Notes under the pieces: model-generated
What the model was told of the DNA's origin: nothing
The model's input: the letters and a program-made list of their open reading frames with translations, nothing else
Databases searched by the model: none
Assembly: GCA_002368605.1 (NCBI GenBank)
Contig: DFEB01000048.1
Span: 1-35,725 of the forward strand
Direction: 5' to 3'
Length of the DNA: 35,725 nt
DNA from: Treponema sp. UBA3813
GTDB taxonomy: Bacteria; Spirochaetota; Spirochaetia; Treponematales; Treponemataceae
Part shown: one piece after another, positions 26,701-34,497 of the stretch
How positions within the stretch are numbered: position 1 is the stretch's first letter
Layout of the letters: each line of letters opens with the position of its first letter
Program-made: the position numbers and the translations under genes

Positions 26701-29397
26701 CTCGATGATGAGCTCAAAAAAACCGAATACTCAACGGACGGCGGAAGTTCTTGGCCAACGGATAACATAATCTCAGAAGGTGCGGGAAACACAGTCAAAC
26801 TCACATCTTCTTGTGAGCTCACCGCGCGCCGAACAGACTATGCCGGAAATATTTCAGATTACTCTGACATAATCAGCCTTGAAATCAACAGCACATTCCC
26901 GCATTACGATATAGAATGCGTGAATCCAGACGGAAATTATGCCGCCGGAAGGAAACTTGTCTTTAAGGTAACATTTGACGAAAAAGTCTCTTTCAAAGAG
27001 GACTCAATTTCATCGGCATATATTCTCGTAAGCGGTCACAGCGGAGAATCATACGCACAGGGAAAAAATTCAGGAAAGGCATATCTTTCAAACAAAAACG
27101 GCATCAAGCTTACGGAAGCACAGGAAAAAATAGATTTTGTTTACTTCGCTTATGAAGTTCAGGATCCGGACGAATTTACTCTCAAAGTAAACAAAGGAGA
27201 TGTCTTCCTTGAAGGATTCAGCGACATGTACGGAATAGAGCAGGGAAGCAAAACACTTGACGATGACTACGACCGAACTTCAATTAAATGTGACGGCGTT
27301 GCCCCGAAAGTCGTTAAAATGGCTCCGGACGGAGCTACAGCAAGTGCAAATGTCTACTCAAACGGCAGAAAAATCGTGCTTACCTTCAATGAAAATGTCA
27401 GCCGTGCAAACGGTAATATCATCATCCGCCGTATAGCGAACTGGGCAATTCCACCTGTCCTTACGGCAAGTGAATTCAGCACGATTACAAAGGCACTCAC
27501 CAGCGAACAAAAAGAAATTCTCTCACGGCAGGAAAAGGGAATCGACATGGAAGATTCGGAGAGTCTTTATCCGGGAGTAAGCGGATCCGCAAACATTTAT
27601 TATCACGGAACAGGCCAGTTTGTCGGTCCTTACAAAAAATCAACTCAGGGCATTAACACCTCCACAGGTCTTCCAGATACCAGCACAAAATATGTCCTTG
27701 ACTTCGATATTGGTATCCGCGAAAAAGATGAAGTCACCCATCATATCGGAAAGACTTTCCGCACGACCGGCAGTGGCTCGTCATACACAGAAAACCCAGC
27801 CCCCAAAACCCCGAATGACACTGGCAATGAACGAACAGGAAGCCAAATTCGGGCGACGCTTGAGGCAGCACATTACCATGAGAGAATCGTCGATGTCACA
27901 TCAAAATATGTAAGCATAAACGGAAAAACCGTTACAATCGATTTTCCTGATGGCTTAGTCGGAGACAGCAATTTGCCAGCCGGAAGGAAATGGGAACTTG
28001 TCATTGAAAAAGGCGCTTTCATGGACTCAACGGGAAACTACTTCGGTGCCGAAGCTGACGGAAGATGGGACACAATCCTTGCGGATGCAGTTCAAGAGTG
28101 CAATGGAACGACATGCACGCAGTATACAATCGGCTCAGAATTTGAAAACACTTATGACAAATATCCAAGCTCATCATGGGAGAGGGCACGAGACTCTATC
28201 AGCGACGGCTCTTCGCCTGTCGTTCTCATCAAGAACGGCTCTAACGAATATTTCTGGTCCAGCGGGGTAGCGACTCCGGTAATCCGAGTTGACAGATATT
28301 CTTACGGCTTCGGAGTTTATCAGGTTGATTCAAACGGCCAAAAAGAAAGTACATACATTAGCGATGACAAGATAAAGCCGACAGCCTATGTGCGTGTGCG
28401 AATTGACTGCGAAAGCGACGGAGCTGAAGTTACCTATGGCTCATCAATGGTTGAGGCAGGGGAAAGCAATGCGACAGTCGATTATCCAACTGCAGCGGAC
28501 TGTACAAGTACGACTTCAGAAACAGCAAATCCTTCAATTACAGGCATCAGCACAAGCAAATCCTACAGCGAAGGAACATTCTTTGCAGGAGGTAACGGAA
28601 ACTACCAAAAAGCCTGCAAACAGTTCTTTAAGGCAAGCGCAAGCATAAACGGAGCGACGGCAACGGGTTATGAAGGCGTTTTCCAGACTGTCGTGCAGTT
28701 CTTCGCACCCTATGGAAACACAGGTCAAGCCGGCGCACAAGAAGAAGGCCATAATCACTTCTCAATCCGAGGAACCACCGGCTGGGCAGGCGAGCCTTAT
28801 ATCGCTCCGTTCCCGCTCCGTGACAATCAGCTAGGCTCTCCCTACCTCAAGAGATGCTATAGGGAAGATTTTGTTGAAGCCAAGCCAATTAATTTTAATG
28901 ATTACGGTTATATAAAAACAATTACAAAAGATATTCAGGCTCGACCTGCTAATTGGTGGGGTGCAACACAAATCCTTACAGCAGATGAAATTTCTGAAGC
29001 AACAAGTTTAAGCGTAAAATTTACTAAATGTGATAACAACTTTGGTTTAAAAGGCAGTGAAAACACGGATAAAAAAGCATGGTGTACAGATTATAACAAC
29101 TTTTCAACAGAGACACCGCTTTCTAATGATGTCTTTGCTGAAGCAAAAAATAATGGTCTCTATATAGAAAGTGGATATACAGACTACACTGTCGAAATAA
29201 AGCTTTATTCAAAATTACTGCCAGAAATTGATGCAGGCCATTACGACTACTACTGGTGCTCATACGAAATTCTTGTGAATTCATCGTTTTCGGGTCATAG
29301 TTGGGGTAGCGGAGGTCATTACAACTGGTGTTGTAATTGGGGCTGGATGATTCCTGGCGAATACAGCCGCGCTGTCAAAATGAGGAACTGGGAATAA
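23758..29397 (+). CDS. Giant Ig-like repeat lipoprotein, gene A of copy 2 (A2)
   Basis: 1879 aa, paralogue of A1. The lipobox ends FFSC (Cys26), followed by GLGEEVDIVAP. The same landmarks follow in the same order: YIDRKINGIQYNL, FIWYPEAD, ITIFDDDEL, SwmB-type modules with GSGSTTLVFVYKVNEGD and GSPAFVFNVGS, an FN3-like module with EYSTDGGSSW, QDPDEFTLKV, the SbsA-like module with PPVLTASEF, RVDRYSYGFGVYQ, and a C-terminal GEPYIAPFPLR (PFPL from residue 1684). It differs from A1 by about 125 extra codons near the C-terminus (28870-29244). The tail is Trp/Cys-rich (YNWCCNWGWMIPGE). SD GAGG precedes the ATG. B2 follows after 20 nt. Confidence 0.85.
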   Translation: MNKSMGQVARNFSIILFFSVFCFFSCNMDVGLGEEVDIVAPKVSIVSMSSENESTYSFAGGVFCHREVAFTGTASDNKKVTSVHVQIKWADETSFKEFKTASLSGENWSLGFTFEKEGTAFLKFIAEDAQGNQGARSSKTIILFVDEKAPIGNAWYIDRKINGIQYNLHSLEELKSIDLNKSENIDAAQNVAFAISANFNDTMGIDDKNPPKISIYDEDGIQVCEISKTNDSTVYAPVYEITEAILKSGKDGLKTGKHYLQVRYTASDIVTTPAANKISYDETNSDDTWFIWYPEADKPRYELSTEISENAITAYVNDVISITIFDDDELDSASYSFAYKDQDGNSKTSSDIASISSGEREKTLIVKMPSTPQTASLTIQGKGKKGETDGGEAINETITVNVIDESSPMLLITSPKNNSVPAVSMTGSTNAKVTIEGQALDASGCDYLEFVWVPDSIAQTATEKSAIAKDFLSSLNTVEKHNKYRTAGSLKKTEINEVGVLWSVPLTKTGSTAGFITQTFSFEVDLFTDFMSENKQASDKYFVARLTRGANTGVFSEYRLAGDTSNPTITPISPSGDMAIISASEALVLEFKGTKTSGIGMDSSAYEIRRVDSNANDGMFGTYDSSLGYARVTGSYDEATETFKSQAISTDTLQAWKEKGVKPKFQFFAKDLFGNEGKDQFTVVISTLPLLKSITSPSSTLSKMGDEILINAVFDNTVTVSDTSSMYVKLSGINNSDTSVVTNKAYYKTGSGSTTLVFVYKVNEGDSSDKLCVVNDSGSPIAGLSSSVATLVDSNGNSTVTAENLLQNKKTIKIDGISPKISSATIETDIDSSEIANYQNNGSTYLKEGRTLSVKITTSEAVQIQGSPAFVFNVGSQSVSLPFVGQSGNTITFSKKITSDTDENPNGPLYYIPNDCITAYNTIVDAAGNKLVLNSGTNSKSANIVIDTIKPATPTVNVTDSKGNKVTGGKVANYANFYVSLLDDELKKTEYSTDGGSSWPTDNIISEGAGNTVKLTSSCELTARRTDYAGNISDYSDIISLEINSTFPHYDIECVNPDGNYAAGRKLVFKVTFDEKVSFKEDSISSAYILVSGHSGESYAQGKNSGKAYLSNKNGIKLTEAQEKIDFVYFAYEVQDPDEFTLKVNKGDVFLEGFSDMYGIEQGSKTLDDDYDRTSIKCDGVAPKVVKMAPDGATASANVYSNGRKIVLTFNENVSRANGNIIIRRIANWAIPPVLTASEFSTITKALTSEQKEILSRQEKGIDMEDSESLYPGVSGSANIYYHGTGQFVGPYKKSTQGINTSTGLPDTSTKYVLDFDIGIREKDEVTHHIGKTFRTTGSGSSYTENPAPKTPNDTGNERTGSQIRATLEAAHYHERIVDVTSKYVSINGKTVTIDFPDGLVGDSNLPAGRKWELVIEKGAFMDSTGNYFGAEADGRWDTILADAVQECNGTTCTQYTIGSEFENTYDKYPSSSWERARDSISDGSSPVVLIKNGSNEYFWSSGVATPVIRVDRYSYGFGVYQVDSNGQKESTYISDDKIKPTAYVRVRIDCESDGAEVTYGSSMVEAGESNATVDYPTAADCTSTTSETANPSITGISTSKSYSEGTFFAGGNGNYQKACKQFFKASASINGATATGYEGVFQTVVQFFAPYGNTGQAGAQEEGHNHFSIRGTTGWAGEPYIAPFPLRDNQLGSPYLKRCYREDFVEAKPINFNDYGYIKTITKDIQARPANWWGATQILTADEISEATSLSVKFTKCDNNFGLKGSENTDKKAWCTDYNNFSTETPLSNDVFAEAKNNGLYIESGYTDYTVEIKLYSKLLPEIDAGHYDYYWCSYEILVNSSFSGHSWGSGGHYNWCCNWGWMIPGEYSRAVKMRNWE
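28870..29244 (+). other. Extra ~125-codon segment in A2, absent from A1
   Basis: A1 passes from YREN through a Thr-rich stretch of about eight residues to YYWVSYE. A2 has YRED, then about 125 codons, then YYWCSYE. The segment is visibly richer in A+T than the flanks, with more TTT, TTA and AAT codons. It encodes a Trp-containing, beta-looking stretch (PANWWGATQIL, LSVKF, YTVEIKLYS). It looks like a domain inserted into, or deleted from, one paralogue. Confidence 0.7.
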
Positions 29398-29417
29398 TCA
29401 CAAAAAAGAGGAAAAAC

Positions 29418-32400
29418 ATGAAAAAAGTTTCTATAATTAAAAAATTAACGAATCTCGCTCTTTTGACTTTAACAGGAGCATTGTTTTTCTCATGTGGAGA
29501 CAGCACTGGCTTGGGAGAGGCCGTTGACCTTACGGCTCCTGTCGTAACGCTTACTTCTCATTCAGACGATGACACCGTAGCCAACGAATTCACGCTGGCA
29601 GGAACTGCATACGATAACGAAAAACTCGCCCTTATCACGATTGATTTTGAAGACGCAGACATACATTATAGCGTAACTCCCGGCAGCGTATGGAAAAAGA
29701 AAACATCAACCACAGACTGGACGGAGCTTTCTTCCACCGAGGCTGGATGCTCGCTTTCAGGAGACACATGGCATTGGAATGTACTTGTAAAAACCGATGA
29801 CAAAAAAAGCACTAAAACAGACTACACCTATGAGCTTAGTATTATCGCAGAAGATGCAAACGGGAATTCAGGCAGAAACTCTAAAGTAGAATGTACGCTC
29901 ACCGTTGACACCAAAAATCCAGATGTCTCAATCACCAAGCCTGATCTTTTTAAAACACCACACTCAGATGCAAAAACAAAGGCAGAATCATACAATCTCA
30001 AAGATGGAAATGTTATCGCAAGGCTTCTAAACGGTGACATATATTTTTCTGGCAGACAGTCAGATTCTATTTCCTTCAGAGAATTGCTTATTGAATTTGA
30101 CGCAGGAGAGCTTTCCGCAAACACGGCAATCGTAACTGACTTAGCAAAATATCCGGAACTCTCAAATCCGAAAGCTCAGGAAGTAAGTGACACCGTAAAA
30201 TTTGAGGGTGAAAGTGAAAAACCGAAAGTCTATTACTCTAAACTCATTAAAGAAAATTCCCGCTCATGGGAATTCACGGTGGCGGCAGGCGAATGGGTAA
30301 GCGAGACAAAAAATTCAGACCTTATGACAGGAAGACACTTAATCCGCGTAGTTTCAACGAGCGTGAGCAATTCTGGAGCATGGCAGAAAAAAATTCTCGG
30401 TTATTTTATCTGGTGGCCGGAAGCTGATATGCCATGGCTTATCACATATCTCGGTGATGAAACAGATAAAGGAAGTTCCGCCTACGAAGTCTATCCGTCT
30501 TCAAGTTTCACAGGACAGGCACAGGACGATGACGGAATAAAAAAACTCACATATACGATTCAGAAAAAAAATGGCGATGTTTTTGAAAATTACTCCTCTG
30601 GAAAACTCGGTCTCTCAGAAGACGGCGCTAAATATGCCCCTTGGAGCGTTACAACTCCGTCAGAAAACGGCAATTTCAAACTTATAGTAGATGTTGAGGA
30701 TTTGAACGGAAACAAAGACACCCTTGAGCGATATTTCAAAACACTTGATGTTTCTCCGCCAAAAATTGAAATCACCTCTCCAGAAAGCAGTTCTTCTGTT
30801 TTGGCAAATTCAGATGCCACAATCAAATTCAAAGGAAATGTCTCTGACGACGGGCTTGTAAGTTCTTTATGTATCGCTTTCCTTAATCCTGCAAAAAGCG
30901 ACGATGCAGCAAACAAAATCGCCTATATGAACGGCAGCGCAGAGACTGCGCCATGGGCACAGGCGACTGAATCGGGTTATACAGACTCTATTGGAAATAA
31001 AATTTACAAAATCACGCTGGGAAGTCCAGACTCTTCAAGCGGAAGAAATGTCTATACCTTCTCAAAGACCTTTAATATTTTCTCCAATCTCGGCATAGAC
31101 GGCACGACAAAGACACTTGATGCCCTTGACTTTGTCTTCCGTGCAGAAGATTCTGGAAGCAATACCGTTCAGGTATTCTCTCTCACTGGAGACACTGAAG
31201 TTCCAGAACTTACAATCGAAAAACTCGTCTTAAAAAATGGTTCAACAGTCGCAAAAGATGTAAGTTTCACTGGAGACGATACGCCGACACTTCCAGTCAT
31301 AAAACCAAGCCATACAGCAACAATTTCAGGAAAATGGAGCGACAATTCTACAAGCAAATGGACAAGCACATATAAATCAAAGATAGGCGACATCAAGCTT
31401 ACATGGGCCAACAATGAAATCAGCGCGACACGAAAGAATGACGGAACATGGACGGCAGAAGTTTCAAATTCGCTTCTTCCGATAACAAGCGGTTTGATAC
31501 AGGCAAGCATAAAAGACTATGCCGGAAACACGAAAACCACAAGCCGTTCAGTCTTCATTGAAAGCGCAGAAGCTGGTCTTGAAAGCATTGGCTCAGATTC
31601 TGATGACGGATTCTATTCTAAAGGAAATTCTATTCTCATTACCCTTGAATTCACAAAAGCAACTACTCTAAGTCAAGGAGCAAATCCACCGACACTCACG
31701 CTAAACAACGGCGGAGAGGCGATTTATAATTCAGGAAGTGGTACTTCAAAGCATGTATATAAATATACCGTAGGTGAAAGCGACACGAGTGTTGAAAAAC
31801 TCGATGTCACGGCAATAAAAAAGAACGGAGCGGTATGGAAAGATTCTTCGACTGAAGAAACAATAGAAGTTTCTCTTCCTGCGGCAGGAAATAGAATCGG
31901 CAATACGCGAAACATCACCATCGATACGGAAGCGCCGAAAATTGAGTCGGTGACTGCACTCTCAAGTTCCGGTTATTATAAAGAAGGCGCATCAATTCTT
32001 CTTATGCTGACTTTCTCTGAAAGCGTATCTATTGAAAATGCTTCAAATCTTGAGCTTTCATTCACGCACAATTCCGCAAAGACATCGGGAGTTTCTGCAA
32101 GCTCAAAGAATGCGATTTTCACATACACTGTTGCCGACGGTCAAAACACGGATGAGCTAAAGCTTCAGAGTCTGTCGCACGATTCCGTAATCATAAAAGA
32201 TGAGGCGGGAAATACTCTTGAAAATTGGACTCTCCCGAATACAACACTGACCAACAAAATCGTAATCGACACGATGGCTCCAGACGCCCCAGAAGTCAGT
32301 GTCGGCTGGAGCAAGCCCGTAATATTTGAGGCAACGAATTTCAGCATTACAGGTGAGACAGGAGCAACAATCGAATACTCTACCGACAACGGCTCTTCTT

Positions 32401-34358
32401 GGATGAGCTATAAGGGAACAGAAATTTCTCTTACAAACAACGGAACTTACAATGTAACGGCCCGTCAGACAGACAAAGCGGGAAATGTTTCCCCAAATGC
32501 GACCGTCCAAACAGTTACGATTGATAAAGGCGAACTCTTAAGCAAAATCACCGCAAAAACGGTTTCTGGTTCATACTCAACAAATACAAGCACAAAAATC
32601 ATAGAAGGACTTATCAATTTCAGAAAAGAAGTCAAAATAGCAAGCGGTGCAAAAGTCACATTAAATGTCGGCAACAAAAATGATGGCACGACATCAAGAG
32701 AAGTTCAAATCACCACTGCTGGTACAAGCGTAAAACAACACAAATTCGAATATGAAATAAAAGAAGGTGACTACATCAATTCAAGTGATGGAAAACTCGA
32801 TGTAACAGATTGGACAGTAAATTCTGTTGAAATCACAGCTGATGCAGGAACTGTAACAGCGGATGTCTCTCTTCCGGTAACAGGAGATGGAACAGAAAAA
32901 GCATTTGCCGACAACCGGGAAATTTATATTCTCACAGGAAAGCCTGAAATTAATAGTGTTTCCTTAACAGGAAAGGGAAGCGATGCTGTTTTAAAAATAA
33001 CCTTTGACCGTGAAATCAGTAAAATGAGCGGGGAAATTGTATTTACTCACGACGAAGATTCCTACCGTGCTCCGTCAGTGCTGAGCGTGAGCGAATTCAA
33101 CGAGCTCAAAAACAAGCTTTCATCTTACTACACAAAAGGCATGAACGGTGCCGTAAAAAATGGCAACTACCTTGAAAATGACACAACAACGAAGTATGTT
33201 CTTAACTTTGAGAATGAAAACACAAAGACAGAAATTACGAAGATTTTCAAAGACGCAGAGAAACACATTGTAAGGATTCCGATAGTCTCAAGCGCAGTGA
33301 GCGTGGAGGATGAAAAAGTCCTTACCGTTAAACTTGGAAGCACATACCAGCTTCCTGTAAAAGGCTCAACTTATAAGCTCCTTATCCCTGCAGCTGCTGT
33401 TACGGATGCATGTCAAAACAAAAACACTGAGTATGAGACAGACGGAACAACAAGCAAGCCTCACTTAGTCGCAGAGGGAATAGAAGATCCTGTAATAAGA
33501 ATCAACAAAAAAGGGCAGACTATCACAAGTTCCGGAGTCACAGCGACTTCGAGCGTAGAGATGCCGACTTCTGCTGGTGTAAAGATTGACTGCCAGACTC
33601 CAGAAACTACTATTTATTATGAAACAAATCAAAATGCCAGTAGTCAAGTTTCGGTCAAAGAATCTCCGAAGTACTATAATACAAAAACAACTGATGCCAC
33701 GATCCCAAATACGATAAATAAAAAATACGAAAATGAGTTTTCTATTGGAGGCGGCACGGCATCCTACGACATGAAGGGACTCAAAATCGCCATTGCCGCA
33801 CGCGCAGAGAAAACTTCTGATTCCAGCGTTAAGAGCGATCCTATCTATGAGTATGCGACAAGAACAGTATTGAAATTTAAAATTGATGGTGCCTATGATA
33901 CAGCTGAAGATAAAGGTCCTAGCTACAAGGAGACTTCGATAAAGGAAAATGGCAATACGCTCAAATACGCAGATTTAAAGGTATGGGTGTTTGGAGGCGA
34001 TGCGCCTTATGGCGGAAATACGCTAGATCCGTTCCCCCTTTCTTGGAACGATAGCAAAAACTTTAAGCTTATGGCAGGTTCTTGGTCTGATACAAGTTCT
34101 GGAAAAATGAACGGTACTTGGTATTGGATTTCCTGGGACATCACAACAAATACATACCATGGATTCGCAATCGGTGATGTTCCAAGCGATGCTAACGAAA
34201 ATGGACCTACGACTTGGTATGTCGGTGAATGTGCGTGGGCTGGACAAAAAATAAACTATATATTGTATCCTGGAGAAACGCTTGAAATGCTTCTTAAATC
34301 GGGAAATAATTATAATACGACATATTACTTCCGTCTAAAGAACGAAGGTTCTAGGTAG
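29418..34358 (+). CDS. Giant Ig-like repeat lipoprotein, gene B of copy 2 (B2)
   Basis: 1646 aa, paralogue of B1. The N-terminus MKKVSIIKKLTNLAL is nearly the same as B1. The lipobox ends LFFSC (Cys26), then GLGEAVDLTAP. It repeats the B1 landmarks: DFEDADIHYS, FIWWPEAD, QAQDDDGIKKLTYT, LGIDGTTKTLDALDFVFR, two SwmB-type modules with TLEFTKATTL and MLTFSESVSI, the FN3-like ATIEYSTDNGSSW, DNREIYILTGKPEI leading to SVLSVSEF, a second FN3-like ETTIYYETN, and a PFPL C-terminal domain (motif at residue 1538). The start at 29418 is set by SD AGAGG (29407-29411); a longer frame from 29337 would overlap A2 by 61 nt. It ends in TAG with a terminator 16 nt later. No catalytic motif is recognised. Confidence 0.85.
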   Translation: MKKVSIIKKLTNLALLTLTGALFFSCGDSTGLGEAVDLTAPVVTLTSHSDDDTVANEFTLAGTAYDNEKLALITIDFEDADIHYSVTPGSVWKKKTSTTDWTELSSTEAGCSLSGDTWHWNVLVKTDDKKSTKTDYTYELSIIAEDANGNSGRNSKVECTLTVDTKNPDVSITKPDLFKTPHSDAKTKAESYNLKDGNVIARLLNGDIYFSGRQSDSISFRELLIEFDAGELSANTAIVTDLAKYPELSNPKAQEVSDTVKFEGESEKPKVYYSKLIKENSRSWEFTVAAGEWVSETKNSDLMTGRHLIRVVSTSVSNSGAWQKKILGYFIWWPEADMPWLITYLGDETDKGSSAYEVYPSSSFTGQAQDDDGIKKLTYTIQKKNGDVFENYSSGKLGLSEDGAKYAPWSVTTPSENGNFKLIVDVEDLNGNKDTLERYFKTLDVSPPKIEITSPESSSSVLANSDATIKFKGNVSDDGLVSSLCIAFLNPAKSDDAANKIAYMNGSAETAPWAQATESGYTDSIGNKIYKITLGSPDSSSGRNVYTFSKTFNIFSNLGIDGTTKTLDALDFVFRAEDSGSNTVQVFSLTGDTEVPELTIEKLVLKNGSTVAKDVSFTGDDTPTLPVIKPSHTATISGKWSDNSTSKWTSTYKSKIGDIKLTWANNEISATRKNDGTWTAEVSNSLLPITSGLIQASIKDYAGNTKTTSRSVFIESAEAGLESIGSDSDDGFYSKGNSILITLEFTKATTLSQGANPPTLTLNNGGEAIYNSGSGTSKHVYKYTVGESDTSVEKLDVTAIKKNGAVWKDSSTEETIEVSLPAAGNRIGNTRNITIDTEAPKIESVTALSSSGYYKEGASILLMLTFSESVSIENASNLELSFTHNSAKTSGVSASSKNAIFTYTVADGQNTDELKLQSLSHDSVIIKDEAGNTLENWTLPNTTLTNKIVIDTMAPDAPEVSVGWSKPVIFEATNFSITGETGATIEYSTDNGSSWMSYKGTEISLTNNGTYNVTARQTDKAGNVSPNATVQTVTIDKGELLSKITAKTVSGSYSTNTSTKIIEGLINFRKEVKIASGAKVTLNVGNKNDGTTSREVQITTAGTSVKQHKFEYEIKEGDYINSSDGKLDVTDWTVNSVEITADAGTVTADVSLPVTGDGTEKAFADNREIYILTGKPEINSVSLTGKGSDAVLKITFDREISKMSGEIVFTHDEDSYRAPSVLSVSEFNELKNKLSSYYTKGMNGAVKNGNYLENDTTTKYVLNFENENTKTEITKIFKDAEKHIVRIPIVSSAVSVEDEKVLTVKLGSTYQLPVKGSTYKLLIPAAAVTDACQNKNTEYETDGTTSKPHLVAEGIEDPVIRINKKGQTITSSGVTATSSVEMPTSAGVKIDCQTPETTIYYETNQNASSQVSVKESPKYYNTKTTDATIPNTINKKYENEFSIGGGTASYDMKGLKIAIAARAEKTSDSSVKSDPIYEYATRTVLKFKIDGAYDTAEDKGPSYKETSIKENGNTLKYADLKVWVFGGDAPYGGNTLDPFPLSWNDSKNFKLMAGSWSDTSSGKMNGTWYWISWDITTNTYHGFAIGDVPSDANENGPTTWYVGECAWAGQKINYILYPGETLEMLLKSGNNYNTTYYFRLKNEGSR

Positions 34359-34374
34359 ACTAAAAGAGAGTTTT

Positions 34375-34411
34375 TCCCCTAAAGGCATTTGGCTTTTAGG
34401 GGATTTTTTTT
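34375..34411 (+). terminator. Terminator of lipoprotein operon copy 2
   Basis: A 12-bp stem with one G-U pair (34375-34386 with 34392-34403), loop ATTTG, eight T (34404-34411). Same stem sequence as the copy 1 terminator. Confidence 0.93.
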
Positions 34412-34460
34412 GCAGCATAGGGACTATGGATGAGACTTCTCGTGTCCAATTTTCTTTTCA

Positions 34461-34489
34461 TTGTATAAATCCCTTTTTTTCGCTATAAT
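34461..34489 (+). promoter_or_regulatory. metG promoter, leaderless configuration
   Basis: TTGTAT (34461-34466), 17-bp spacer, consensus TATAAT (34484-34489). Only 8 nt (TTCTTCTT) separate the -10 from ATG 34498, and none of them resembles an SD. Confidence 0.75.
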
Positions 34490-34497
34490 TTCTTCTT

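Larger units (their letters stand above)
23758..34411 (+). repeat. Tandem duplication, unit 2 (A2-B2-terminator)
   Basis: Second copy of the two-gene lipoprotein unit. The gap between A2 and B2 is 20 nt (21 nt in unit 1), and the terminators differ at only a few positions. The main structural difference is the extra segment in A2. Confidence 0.9.

Noticed and set aside
29337-29417. Upstream start of B2 inside A2
   Set aside because: It would add 27 residues before the signal peptide and destroy the lipoprotein N-terminus. The B1 counterpart starts at the aligned MKKV.
13100-34358. CRISPR or mobile-element repeats in the lipoprotein locus
   Set aside because: The repetition is protein-level Ig-like modules with diverged DNA. 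There are no short identical repeats with spacers, terminal inverted repeats or transposase.
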